Below are positions 16,640 through 25,064 of a stretch of DNA of 64,000 nucleotides, piece after piece. How positions within the stretch are numbered: the first letter of the stretch is position 1; the number at the start of each line of letters is the position of its first letter. This stretch comes from Streptomyces sp. (lineage in GTDB: Bacteria > Actinomycetota > Actinomycetes > Streptomycetales > Streptomycetaceae), in assembly GCF_019510245.1 (NCBI RefSeq), contig NZ_JAEKKT010000135.1, positions 1-64,000 of the forward strand. The letters run 5' to 3'. The notes below the pieces were generated by a model. The model made no database searches. It saw only the letters and a list, made by a program, of their open reading frames with translations, and had not been told where the DNA came from. The position numbers and the translations under genes are program-made.

Positions 16640-18274
16640 TCAGGCCGGCTGAGGGGTCGGCGGCAGCAGTGCCCGTAGCGGGCCCGTGTCGGGGTGGTCG
16701 GCCAGCGCGGCGGCCACCGCGGCGTGCAACGCGGCCTCCGTGCCCGCCTCGCCGTCGAGGTCGGACGCGGAACCGGGCAGCCGTACCGCAGCCGGGCGCG
16801 ACCAGGAGAACTCCCAGTGCAGCAGTGACCGCGCGCTGAACTCGGCCAGCACCATGCTCTGGAGCGAGTCGCGCAGCACCGGTCGTACGGACTCCCGGAA
16901 CGCCGCGTCCTGCGTTGCCGCCCCCTGCTCCGACCGCGGCAGCCGCTCCGCCAGCTGCCACAGCCGGCCGTCGTCGATCAGCCGGAGCAGCGCGGGCAGC
17001 GTCGGCCGGTCCTCGGTGTGGGAGGCGAGCGCCCGGTGCAGCGGGGTGTCGAGCGCGGCCAGCCCCGCGGCCATCGACGAGCTCAGCAACTGCTCCCACT
17101 CCCGGGCCCGCTCGAACTGCCGTACCTCGTCGGTCAGCACGGCGTCCTCCAGCGCGGCCAGGGTCCGGGCCGGGTCGGCGAGCAGGGCGAGGGCCGGGCC
17201 GTCGTCGTCCGCGCCGCGGCCGTCGGCGGGCAGTTCCTCGATCCGCCGCACCCGGTCGGCGATCGGCGGATGGGAGTCGTACGGCGAGCCGGGTTCCGTC
17301 GGCAGTTTCTCCCGCAGCCCCGCCAGTTCCGTCTCGCGGGCCGTCAGCATCCGGCCGAAGCCGCCGAAGAACTGCCCCCGCGGCGGAAGCTGCCGGGCCG
17401 GCAGGCCGAGGGTCGCGTACGCGTCGAGGTAGAAGCCGTGGGCGGCGGACAGGACCGGGATCTCACGGAGCGCCGACGCCGTCGCGTCCCGGCCGGCGAT
17501 CCGTGCGGCGGCCAGGTCGGCGGCGTACTCCTGCGCGCGGGCCGTCGACAGCGTGGCCCGCATGTAGAGCTTCGCGTACGCCGTGTAGACCGCCGCCATG
17601 AGCCGGTAGGTGAGGCCGGCACCGGCGGTGTCGATCTTCTTGGCCTGTCTGCCCTTCGCGGTGCGCCTCGCGGCGGCCTTCTCCTGCCGGGCGCGTTCGG
17701 CGGCCTCCTTGCCGTCGGCCCGCGCGTGGAAGTGCTCGACGGTCCGCGCGATCTGCACCCGGCCGCGCACGGCGAGCGCCGACAACCGGGTGTCTCCGCC
17801 GGTGAAGTGGCCGTACTCGTGGGCGAGTACGGCTTTCAGCCCGGCCTCGGTCAGCCCGGTCAGCAGCGGCACGCCCAGGTAGAGGCGGCGCGGCCCGGGG
17901 CGCAGGCCGAGCAGCCGGGGCTCCTCGCTGACCGCCGCGTTGACGTCACCGGTGAGGACGACGTCGCTCGGCGCGCGGGTGCCCGTGGCCGCCGCGAGCT
18001 CCCGCACCAGCGCCCACAGCCGGGGCTCGTCGGCCGCCGTGACCGGGAGGCCGGGCGGATCCTCGCCCCTGGGGGTGCGGAGCATGAACATGCCTCTGAC
18101 GACCGGGATCGCGAGCAGCAGGGAGACGATCACGATCTTCCCGGCGAAGGCGTCGGGCGCCCACTTCACCGCCGCAATGTCGACGACGGCCGCCACCGCC
18201 AGCAGGACGAGGCTCAGCAGATGGAAACCGCAGAGCAGAACAAGGGCGCGCAGCGCCCGCAGAGTTGCGCCCAT
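16640..18274 (-). CDS. M48-family membrane metalloprotease
   Basis: A 544-aa membrane peptidase related to HtpX/Ste24. The N-terminus carries two hydrophobic segments (LVLLCGFHLLSLVLLAVAAV and IVIVSLLLAIPVV). The zinc motif VLAHEYGHFTGG (HEXXH) lies about 200 residues in, and the third zinc ligand is expected in the QEYAADLAAARIAG segment. The C-terminal ~200 residues are an extension beyond the peptidase domain. ATG 18274 is chosen because GGGGGG lies 8 nt upstream and the membrane segment starts just after it; the frame is open to 18370. Confidence 0.85.
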   Translation of the reverse strand: MGATLRALRALVLLCGFHLLSLVLLAVAAVVDIAAVKWAPDAFAGKIVIVSLLLAIPVVRGMFMLRTPRGEDPPGLPVTAADEPRLWALVRELAAATGTRAPSDVVLTGDVNAAVSEEPRLLGLRPGPRRLYLGVPLLTGLTEAGLKAVLAHEYGHFTGGDTRLSALAVRGRVQIARTVEHFHARADGKEAAERARQEKAAARRTAKGRQAKKIDTAGAGLTYRLMAAVYTAYAKLYMRATLSTARAQEYAADLAAARIAGRDATASALREIPVLSAAHGFYLDAYATLGLPARQLPPRGQFFGGFGRMLTARETELAGLREKLPTEPGSPYDSHPPIADRVRRIEELPADGRGADDDGPALALLADPARTLAALEDAVLTDEVRQFERAREWEQLLSSSMAAGLAALDTPLHRALASHTEDRPTLPALLRLIDDGRLWQLAERLPRSEQGAATQDAAFRESVRPVLRDSLQSMVLAEFSARSLLHWEFSWSRPAAVRLPGSASDLDGEAGTEAALHAAVAAALADHPDTGPLRALLPPTPQPA

Positions 18275-18446
18275 CGGGCAGATCCCCCCACAGGACCCCG
18301 GGCAACGGGGCCGACTACGACCAACGGAAGACGAACGGGAGTATGCAGGCGGCATGACAGCGCCGCGCACGGGTGGTGCGGAGTGGGGGACGCCGGAGTA
18401 TGCCGCACCGCAGGTCAGAAGGGCAATTCAGCGCCCTGACGGTACC

Positions 18447-18470
18447 GCGCCCCAAAGGGGCGCGGGGCTG
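18447..18470 (-). repeat. Streptomyces palindromic repeat, class A (partial copy)
   Basis: GCGCCCC-AAA-GGGGCGC followed by GGGGCTG. This is the hairpin core, in reverse orientation, of the repeat seen complete at 57424-57464 and 61239-61279. It lies in the 283-bp gap between the M48 gene start and the end of the next gene, which holds nothing else obvious. Confidence 0.7.
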
Positions 18471-18557
18471 CATCCGCTGTGCGGCTGCCGCCACGCGGGC
18501 GCGAGCGACCCCCACCGGCCCGCACTCCACAGGCGGCCGTCTCCCTTGCCGGTGCCC

Positions 18558-19676
18558 TCAGCTGTGCAGCGTCGCCGGGCTGCCGCCGTTCGCCTCGTAG
18601 CCCGCCACCGCCAGGGCGCGGAAGAGGGCGAACTCGCCGGCCGGGTTCGCCGAGAGCGTCCAGGGCAGCGCCCCGACGTGCCCGTCGACGCGTATCAGCT
18701 CGCCCATGGCCTCCGCCCAGCGCTCCGAGCGGACCAGGAAGAAGACCAGCAGGTGACGGACGTGCGCGAGCATAGGGTCGTCCTGGCGGGCCGAGTGCAC
18801 CGCGTGCAGGGCGCCGTGCACGGCCTTGGTGACGACCTCGCTCTGGTAGAAGCTCGCCACCAGGTTCACCTCGGGCAGGTGCTCGAAGACCGCGAACAGC
18901 GGCATCGCGGCCAGCAGCGAGCCCTGCGGGGCGCGGGCGGCGGCGGCCTCGGCGAAGGAGTACGCCAGCTCGCGCGAGCCGTGCCACTTCTCGCACCAGT
19001 AGTGCAGCGCCGCCAGGTGCGCCCCCATGTGCGTCGGAGCGCGGTCCAGGATTTTCAGCCACAGCTGCTCGAACTCCGGCTGCGGATAGTTCAGCCCGCG
19101 GGCCACCGACAGCTCGATGATGTACGGCACCGGGTCGCCGGGGGAGAGCAGCGCCGCCTGCCCGCAGGCGTCCCTGGCCTCCTCCATGATGATCCGGAAG
19201 TCGTCGGTGCCGGGCCTCGACGTCCGCCACGCCTGCTGCACCAGGAACTCCGCGTGGACGGCCGCGCCGCCGGCGTCCTTGGGCTGCTCGGCCCGCCAGA
19301 CGCGGAGCCACTGGCCGCCCGGCGTCTCGCTGACCCCGCCCGGCCGCTCCTTGAGCTCCAGCGCCGCCGCGCCGGCGAAGGCCTGTACGCGCTGCCAGCG
19401 CAGCTCGCCCGCTGTCTCCGTGCCCGCGAGCAGCTGCGAGGCCGCCCGGTAGTCCTGGGTGTGCTGCACGACGTCGAGGACGTCCAGCAGGTCCTGGTCG
19501 GGACCGGGCATGCGGATGTCCAGGTCCTCCTCGCGCACGAAGCCGTAGTCCGCCGGGTCGGCGGCGTCCGGGTGGCTCGGGTGGACCTGCTCGATCATGC
19601 CGCGCCGCCGCCGCAGGACGGGGAGCAGCGCGAAGCTCAGCAGGAGCAGCGCCATCAGGGCCCAGAGAATCGCCAT
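18558..19676 (-). CDS. Membrane-anchored TPR-like hypothetical protein
   Basis: A 372-aa protein with one N-terminal transmembrane segment (ILWALMALLLLSFALLPVL) followed by a basic stop-transfer (RRRRG), so the bulk is probably cytoplasmic. The rest is helical with TPR-like spacing (LAALHYWCEKWHGSRELA, LLVFFLVRSERWAEAM). No catalytic motif is visible. It is divergent from metB, with 118 bp between the starts. I recall a similar protein beside metB in S. coelicolor, but the function is unknown. Confidence 0.75.
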   Translation of the reverse strand: MAILWALMALLLLSFALLPVLRRRRGMIEQVHPSHPDAADPADYGFVREEDLDIRMPGPDQDLLDVLDVVQHTQDYRAASQLLAGTETAGELRWQRVQAFAGAAALELKERPGGVSETPGGQWLRVWRAEQPKDAGGAAVHAEFLVQQAWRTSRPGTDDFRIIMEEARDACGQAALLSPGDPVPYIIELSVARGLNYPQPEFEQLWLKILDRAPTHMGAHLAALHYWCEKWHGSRELAYSFAEAAAARAPQGSLLAAMPLFAVFEHLPEVNLVASFYQSEVVTKAVHGALHAVHSARQDDPMLAHVRHLLVFFLVRSERWAEAMGELIRVDGHVGALPWTLSANPAGEFALFRALAVAGYEANGGSPATLHS

Positions 19677-19794
19677 GCGTCAAGCGAACCAGACGGCGCC
19701 GACAATTGGCCAACCGGTGCCCTGACCTGTGGACAACCGACGGCGGGCCTGTGGACAACGCGCCGGGGCCGCCGGAGCACTAGGCTCGTCCACC

Positions 19795-20952
19795 ATGAGC
19801 GACAGGCACCACATCAGTCAGCACTTCGAGACGCTCGCCATCCACGCGGGCAACACGGCGGACCCCCTCACCGGTGCGGTCGTACCGCCGATCTACCAGG
19901 TCTCGACCTACAAGCAGGACGGCGTCGGCGGCCTGCGCGGCGGCTACGAGTACAGCCGTAGCGCCAACCCGACCAGGACCGCCCTGGAGGAGAACCTCGC
20001 AGCCCTGGAAGGCGGGCGGCGCGGGCTCGCGTTCGCGTCCGGGCTGGCGGCCGAGGACGCACTGCTGCGCACGCTGCTCAGCCCCGGCGACCACGTGGTC
20101 ATCCCGAACGACGCCTACGGCGGCACGTTCCGGCTGTTCGCGAAGGTCGTCTCCCGGTGGGGCGTGGAGTGGTCCGTCGCCGACACCAGCGACCCGTCCG
20201 CCGTGCGGGCCGCGATCACCCCGAAGACCAAGGCGGTCTGGGTGGAGACCCCCTCCAACCCGCTGCTCGGCATCACCGACATCGCCGCCGTCGCCCAGGT
20301 AGCCCACGACGCCGGCGCCCGGCTCGTCGTCGACAACACCTTCGCCACCCCCTACCTCCAGCAGCCGCTCTCGCTCGGCGCGGACGCCGTCGTGCACTCG
20401 CTGACGAAGTACATGGGCGGCCACTCGGACGTGGTCGGCGGCGCGCTGATCGTGTCGGACCAGGCGCTCGGCGAGGAGCTGGCCTACCACCAGAACGCGA
20501 TGGGCGCGGTCGCCGGGCCGTTCGACTCGTGGCTGGTGCTGCGCGGCACCAAGACGCTCGCGGTGCGCATGGACCGGCACAGCGAGAACGCCACGAAGAT
20601 CGCCGACATGCTGAGCCGGCACGCGCGCGTGACGCGGGTCCTGTACCCGGGCCTGCCCGACCACCCCGGGCACGAGACCGCGGCCAAGCAGATGAAGGCG
20701 TTCGGCGGCATGGTGTCCTTCCAGGTCACGGGCGGCGAGGAGGCGGCCGTCGAGGTCTGCAACCGCGCGAAGGTGTTCACCCTCGGCGAGTCCCTGGGCG
20801 GCGTCGAGTCCCTGATCGAGCACCCGGGACGCATGACCCACGCCTCGGCGGCCGGCTCCGCCCTGGAGGTGCCCGCCGACCTGGTGCGTCTGTCCGTGGG
20901 CATCGAGAACGTCGACGACCTGCTGGAAGACCTCCAGCAGGCGCTCGGCTGA
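19795..20952 (+). CDS. metB: Cystathionine gamma-synthase
   Basis: A PLP enzyme of methionine biosynthesis and transsulfuration that joins an activated homoserine ester with cysteine. The 385-aa product has the Cys/Met-metabolism signature: the PLP lysine in HSLTKYMGGHSDV, ETPSNPLLGITDI, and SLGGVESLIEHP near the C-terminus. A cystathionine gamma-lyase role cannot be excluded, because the two enzymes are hard to separate by sequence. ATG 19795 begins the conserved N-terminus. It is convergent with the small membrane protein gene, with only 5 bp between the stop codons. No riboswitch is recognisable in the leader. Confidence 0.93.
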   Translation: MSDRHHISQHFETLAIHAGNTADPLTGAVVPPIYQVSTYKQDGVGGLRGGYEYSRSANPTRTALEENLAALEGGRRGLAFASGLAAEDALLRTLLSPGDHVVIPNDAYGGTFRLFAKVVSRWGVEWSVADTSDPSAVRAAITPKTKAVWVETPSNPLLGITDIAAVAQVAHDAGARLVVDNTFATPYLQQPLSLGADAVVHSLTKYMGGHSDVVGGALIVSDQALGEELAYHQNAMGAVAGPFDSWLVLRGTKTLAVRMDRHSENATKIADMLSRHARVTRVLYPGLPDHPGHETAAKQMKAFGGMVSFQVTGGEEAAVEVCNRAKVFTLGESLGGVESLIEHPGRMTHASAAGSALEVPADLVRLSVGIENVDDLLEDLQQALG

Positions 20953-20957
20953 CGGTT

Positions 20958-21206
20958 TCACCAGTTGACGATGGGCGGAGTCGTCGTGGACGGCGGCTCC
21001 ACCCACGGATGCACCGTTGCCGCCCAGACCGCGAACGCCACGGCCGCGGCGCAGAGCAGCAGCCACAGCAGGCGGCGGGCCCTGCGCCGGCGCCGCAGCA
21101 TCCGGCCGCCCCGGCGCAGCACCTCGCCGTAGAGGTCGGGCGGCACCGGGGGCGGTGTGCGTTCCATGGCGCGCCGGGCCGCGGCCTCGCGTTCGACACG
21201 GTTCAC
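20958..21206 (-). CDS. Small membrane protein paired with ECF sigma factor
   Basis: 82 aa, with a hydrophilic basic N-terminus, one transmembrane segment (LLWLLLCAAAVAFAVWAATV) and a short Pro/Thr-rich outer tail. Its GTG start overlaps the stop of the sigma factor gene (GTGA), so the two are translationally coupled. The position is that of an anti-sigma factor, but the protein is shorter than typical ones and shows no HxxxCxxC zinc motif. I suggest it modulates the sigma factor; this is inference. Confidence 0.7.
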   Translation of the reverse strand: MNRVEREAAARRAMERTPPPVPPDLYGEVLRRGGRMLRRRRRARRLLWLLLCAAAVAFAVWAATVHPWVEPPSTTTPPIVNW

Positions 21207-21709
21207 GACGGCGCCACCTTCGCTCCCAGCACCGCGGGCGCCGCCTTCCGCGGCGGATGCAGCAGGGTGGCCGTCGCCCGCTCGCAGAGGGCGTGCACGC
21301 GCTCGGCGGGCAGGCCGAGCAGCGCCGCCGTCTGCTCCTCGGCGACCCCCTCGTACAGCCGCAGCACCAGGATCAGGCGCTCCCGGGGCGTGAGTCCGGC
21401 CAGGACGCTGCCCGGGTGCGGGCGGGTGCGGCTGAGCGGGCCGCCGTACTGGTGCCAGGCGGAGTTCGCGAAGCGCAGGGCGAGGTGCTGGCGGGACCGG
21501 TCGTACGGGTCCTCGCCGCGCAGCCGGTCCCAGCACGCGTACGTCTGCGCGAGCGCGAGGGTCAGCAGGCGCCGCGCGCGGGGGTTGGCGTCCGGGGCCT
21601 CGGCGGTCAGCAGGGTGGCCGCATGCAGCAGCCGTCCCGCCGCGCCCGCGACGAACGCCTCGAACTCCCGGGCCCGGCGGGCGTCCTGCAGCGCCTGCCG
21701 ATCACGCAC
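21203..21709 (-). CDS. ECF-type RNA polymerase sigma factor
   Basis: 168 aa. Region 4 is clear: LTPRERLILVLRLYEGVAEEQTAALLGLPAERVHAL, an HTH that contacts the -35 element. The N-terminal region 2 is degenerate but helical (EFEAFVAGAAGRLLHAATLL). GTG 21709 follows GGGGAGGGAC closely, a strong ribosome-binding site. It is in an operon with the small membrane protein downstream. The regulon is unknown. Confidence 0.8.
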   Translation of the reverse strand: MRDRQALQDARRAREFEAFVAGAAGRLLHAATLLTAEAPDANPRARRLLTLALAQTYACWDRLRGEDPYDRSRQHLALRFANSAWHQYGGPLSRTRPHPGSVLAGLTPRERLILVLRLYEGVAEEQTAALLGLPAERVHALCERATATLLHPPRKAAPAVLGAKVAPS

Positions 21710-21941
21710 CGTCCCTCCCCGACTGTGGGGGCCCGGACACGGGTACGCCGGGGCCCGGTCTCATATGAGGCCAGGGTCGGGCCCACGGTCAAGAGCCGCG
21801 CGCCACGCGCACGTGGCGGATACGGCGGATGCCTGCGGGAAGTCCCGGAGATTTGGGACGCCCTGGAGGTGCGGGACGCCCGGGAGCTGTGAGACGCCCC
21901 CGAGTGCGGGACGCCCCGGCGGTGTCCGTGTTCGTCGGCGG

Positions 21942-22460
21942 TCAGGAGGCCGGCGGGGTGTCCGAGCCCGGCGGCACGGCCATCCGCGCGGACAGCGCGC
22001 TGTTGAAGCGGGTGAGCAGCGCGCAGAACGTCTCGCGCTCGGCCGGCTCCCAGTCCTGCGTCAGCTCCGCCATCAACTGGCGCCGCGACGAACGCACTTC
22101 CTCCAGCCGCGACAGCCCGCGCGGGGACAGCTGGAGCACCACGGCCCGGCCGTCCTCGGGGTGCGAGGTGCGCTTGACGAGCCCGGTGTCGACCAGCGGA
22201 GCCACCTGCCGGGTGACCGTGGACGAGTCGATCCCCATGCTCGCGGCGAGCGCCTTGACCCCCATGGGGCCTTCCTTGTCGAGGCGGTTGAGCAGCAGGT
22301 ACGCGGCGCGGTCCATGGAGTTGCGCACCTGGCCGACGCCGCCGAGCCGGGTCTGTTCGGCACGTCGGGCGAACACCGCCACCTCGTGCTGCAGCGTGTC
22401 GAGAAGACCGCTGTCACCGACGGTCGTCATGTCCATCGACATTTCAGGTGTTGTGGGCAT
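21942..22460 (-). CDS. MarR family transcriptional regulator
   Basis: A 172-aa winged-helix dimeric repressor. The HTH and wing are visible: GPMGVKALAASMGIDSSTVTRQVAPL, then KRTSHPEDGRAVVLQLSPRG with the wing Asp-x-Arg pattern. It is transcribed divergently from ilvA with 143 bp between, so the adjacent gene or its own promoter are the likely targets. Confidence 0.9.
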   Translation of the reverse strand: MPTTPEMSMDMTTVGDSGLLDTLQHEVAVFARRAEQTRLGGVGQVRNSMDRAAYLLLNRLDKEGPMGVKALAASMGIDSSTVTRQVAPLVDTGLVKRTSHPEDGRAVVLQLSPRGLSRLEEVRSSRRQLMAELTQDWEPAERETFCALLTRFNSALSARMAVPPGSDTPPAS

Positions 22461-22473
22461 GGCGGGGGGCTCA

Positions 22474-22483
22474 CTTCATGAAG
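22474..22483. promoter_or_regulatory. Candidate MarR operator
   Basis: CTTCATGAAG, a perfect 10-bp palindrome flanked by CA and AGTG, located 14 bp upstream of the MarR start codon in the divergent marR-ilvA region. Short palindromes can arise by chance, so this is tentative. Confidence 0.35.
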
Positions 22484-22603
22484 AGTGCTGTGGTGGGGGA
22501 CAGAGTACGCGGACAGGGGGCGAGCCGTACCGGCGCTGCGCAAACCGGTCTCGGAGGTTGGTCACACCCGCGCCGTCGGCCTGTGAACTGCGAGACTTGA
22601 GTC

Positions 22604-23833
22604 ATGAGCTACCGCACGGCTGACTCCTTGCGCCCCGTCACCCTCGACGACGTGCGCGGCGCCCAGAAGATGCTCACGGGCGTGGCGCGGGCGACCGCGA
22701 TGGAGGGCAGCAGGCACCTGTCCCAGCTGGTCGGCTCGCCGGTGCACCTCAAGTGCGAGAACCTCCAGCGGACCGGTTCCTTCAAGCTGCGCGGCGCCTA
22801 CGTCCGGATCGCCGGGCTGCTGCCCGAGGAGCGCGCCGCCGGGGTCGTCGCGGCGAGCGCCGGGAACCACGCGCAGGGCGTGGCGCTGGCCTCGTCGCTG
22901 CTCGGCGTGCACTCGACGGTGTTCATGCCCAACGGTGCCCCGCTGCCCAAGATCAGCGCGACCCGGGAGTACGGCGCCGAGGTGCGGCTGCACGGCCAGG
23001 TGGTCGACGAGACGCTGGCCGCCGCCCAGGAGTACGCGGCCGAGACCGGCGCGGTGTTCATCCACCCCTTCGACCACCCGGACATCATCGCCGGTCAGGG
23101 CACGGTGGGGCTGGAGATCCTGGACCAGTGCCCCGAGGTCGGCACGATCGTCGTCGGGATCGGCGGCGGCGGGCTCGCGGCCGGGATCGCGGTCGCGGTG
23201 AAGGCGGTCAGGCCGGACGTGCGGATCGTCGGCGTCCAGGCGGCGGGCGCGGCCGCGTATCCGCCCTCGCTGGCGGCCGGGCACCCGGTCACGGTGGCGA
23301 ACCCGGCGACGATGGCCGACGGCATCAGGGTCGGACGGCCCGGTGACGTGCCGTTCGCGCTCGTCCAGGAGCTGGTCGACGAGGTCCGCACGGTCAGCGA
23401 GGACCAGCTGTCCGCCGCGCTGCTGCTCTGCCTGGAGCGGGCCAAGATGGTCGTGGAACCGGCCGGGGCCAGCCCGGTCGCGGCGCTGCTGGGCGAGCCC
23501 GGAGCCTTCGCCGGGCCGGTCGTCGCCGTGCTGTCCGGCGGCAACGTCGACCCGGTGCTGCTGCAGCGGGTGCTGCGGCACGGCATGGCCGCGCAGGGCC
23601 GCTACCTGGCGGTACGGCTGCGGCTGACCGACCGGCCGGGCGCGCTCGCCACCCTGCTCGCGGTGCTGTCGGGGGTCGACGCGAACGTCCTCGACGTGAG
23701 CCACGTCCGCACCGACCCCCGCCTCGGGCTCGCGGAGGCGGAGGTCGAGCTCCACCTGGAGACCAAGGGCCCCGCCCACTGCACGGAGGTCGGCCACTCG
23801 CTGCGCGAGGCCGGTTATACGGTCATCGACTGA
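22604..23833 (+). CDS. ilvA: Threonine ammonia-lyase (threonine dehydratase)
   Basis: Deaminates L-threonine to 2-oxobutanoate, the entry to isoleucine synthesis. The 409-aa product has the PLP lysine in GSFKLRGAYVRI, ASAGNHAQGVALA, and the glycine loop GIGGGGLAAGIA. A C-terminal ACT-like domain of about 75 residues follows (AVRLRLTDRPGALATLLAVL), so activity may respond to an amino acid. This is the shorter, single-ACT type, which in some bacteria is catabolic (TdcB-like). The ACT domain and the nearby metB favour a housekeeping role. Confidence 0.9.
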   Translation: MSYRTADSLRPVTLDDVRGAQKMLTGVARATAMEGSRHLSQLVGSPVHLKCENLQRTGSFKLRGAYVRIAGLLPEERAAGVVAASAGNHAQGVALASSLLGVHSTVFMPNGAPLPKISATREYGAEVRLHGQVVDETLAAAQEYAAETGAVFIHPFDHPDIIAGQGTVGLEILDQCPEVGTIVVGIGGGGLAAGIAVAVKAVRPDVRIVGVQAAGAAAYPPSLAAGHPVTVANPATMADGIRVGRPGDVPFALVQELVDEVRTVSEDQLSAALLLCLERAKMVVEPAGASPVAALLGEPGAFAGPVVAVLSGGNVDPVLLQRVLRHGMAAQGRYLAVRLRLTDRPGALATLLAVLSGVDANVLDVSHVRTDPRLGLAEAEVELHLETKGPAHCTEVGHSLREAGYTVID

Positions 23834-23901
23834 GGGCTGCGGCCGCTCGGGGCGGGGAAAGCCCAGTTCACCGCCTGTTCCTCACTCGTTCGGGGAAATC
23901 C

Positions 23902-23931
23902 GTCGACGAACGCGATACATCGCGTTATGGT
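23902..23931 (+). promoter_or_regulatory. Putative ABC-exporter promoter with internal 18-bp palindrome
   Basis: AACGCGAT-AC-ATCGCGTT at 23909-23926 is a perfect 8-2-8 palindrome. It sits between a possible -35 (GTCGAC, 23902-23907) and -10 (TATGGT, 23926-23931) spaced 18 bp apart. A repressor bound there would block RNA polymerase. It lies 120 bp before the ATPase gene; no regulator gene is adjacent. Confidence 0.6.
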
Positions 23932-24050
23932 GTGTCGCGTGGCCACCGCTGCTGCCCCTGCCCGCCGTCGCGCCGGTGGAAAACCATAGGCGGACCGACG
24001 GCTGCATACCTAGCCTTTTGCGCACCATCCCCGACGACGTGGAGACCCAC

Positions 24051-25064
24051 ATGCCAGGCGCCATCTATGCCGAAGGTCTGGTCAAGACCTTCGGCGACGT
24101 AAGGGCTTTGGACGGCGTCGACCTGGACGTCCCCGAAGGCACGGTCCTCGGACTGCTCGGGCCGAACGGCGCGGGCAAGACGACCGCCGTCCGCTGCCTG
24201 ACGACCCTGCTCCGCCCCGACAGCGGCAAGGCTGTCGTCGCAGGCATAGACGTACTCAAGCAGCCGGACGCCGTACGCCGCTCCATCGGCCTGTCCGGAC
24301 AGTTCGCGGCGGTCGACGAATACCTCACCGGCCGCGAGAACCTCCAGATGGTCGGCCAGCTCTACCAGATGCGGGCCAGGCAGGCCAAGGACCGCGCCGT
24401 CGAGCTGCTGGAGCAGTTCAACCTCACCGAGGCCGCCGACCGCCCCGCCAAGACCTACTCCGGCGGCATGCGCCGCCGCCTCGACCTCGCCGCCGCCCTC
24501 GTCGTCTCCCCGCCGGTGATGTTCATGGACGAGCCGACCACCGGCCTCGACCCGCGCAACCGCCAGCAGCTGTGGGAGGTCATCAAGCAACTGGTCTCCG
24601 GCGGCACGACCCTGCTGCTCACCACCCAGTACCTGGAGGAGGCCGACCACCTCGCCCATGACATCGCGGTCGTCGACCACGGCAAGGTCATCGCCCAGGG
24701 CACCTCCGACGAGCTCAAGGCCCGCACCGGCGGCGAGCGCGTCGAGGTCGTGGTGCACGAGCGCGAGCACATCCGGACCGCCGCGGAGGTGCTTGCCGGG
24801 TTCGGCAAGGGCGACACCACCGTCGAGGAGCACACCCGCAAGCTCACCGTCCCCGTCACCGGCGGCGCCAAGCTGCTCGCCGAGGTCATCCGCGAGCTGG
24901 ACTCCCGGGGCATCGAGATCGACGACATCGCCCTGCGCCGCCCCACCCTCGACGACGTCTTCCTGTCCCTGACCGGACACGTCGCCGAGGAGAAGCCCGA
25001 GGGCAGCGGCGAGCAGAGCAAGAAGAACACCCGCAAGGACAGCCGCAAGGAGGCCGTGAAGTGA
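24051..25064 (+). CDS. DrrA-like ABC transporter ATP-binding protein
   Basis: A 337-aa cytoplasmic ATPase of a drug or lipid exporter in the daunorubicin-resistance (DrrA) subfamily. Walker A is GPNGAGKTT, the Q-loop SGQFAAVDE, the signature YSGGMRRRLDLA, and Walker B VMFMDEPTTGLDPRNR, followed by the H-loop region LLTTQYLEEAD. The C-terminal ~100 residues are the DrrA-type extension (IALRRPTLDDVFLSLTGH) plus a Lys-rich tail. ATG 24051 follows GTGGAG. It overlaps the permease gene by 4 bp (GTGA), so the two are coupled. Confidence 0.93.
   Translation: MPGAIYAEGLVKTFGDVRALDGVDLDVPEGTVLGLLGPNGAGKTTAVRCLTTLLRPDSGKAVVAGIDVLKQPDAVRRSIGLSGQFAAVDEYLTGRENLQMVGQLYQMRARQAKDRAVELLEQFNLTEAADRPAKTYSGGMRRRLDLAAALVVSPPVMFMDEPTTGLDPRNRQQLWEVIKQLVSGGTTLLLTTQYLEEADHLAHDIAVVDHGKVIAQGTSDELKARTGGERVEVVVHEREHIRTAAEVLAGFGKGDTTVEEHTRKLTVPVTGGAKLLAEVIRELDSRGIEIDDIALRRPTLDDVFLSLTGHVAEEKPEGSGEQSKKNTRKDSRKEAVK

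Noticed and set aside
19677..19794. SAM riboswitch or other leader RNA before metB
   Set aside because: The 118-bp leader shows no conserved riboswitch core or anti-terminator pairing.
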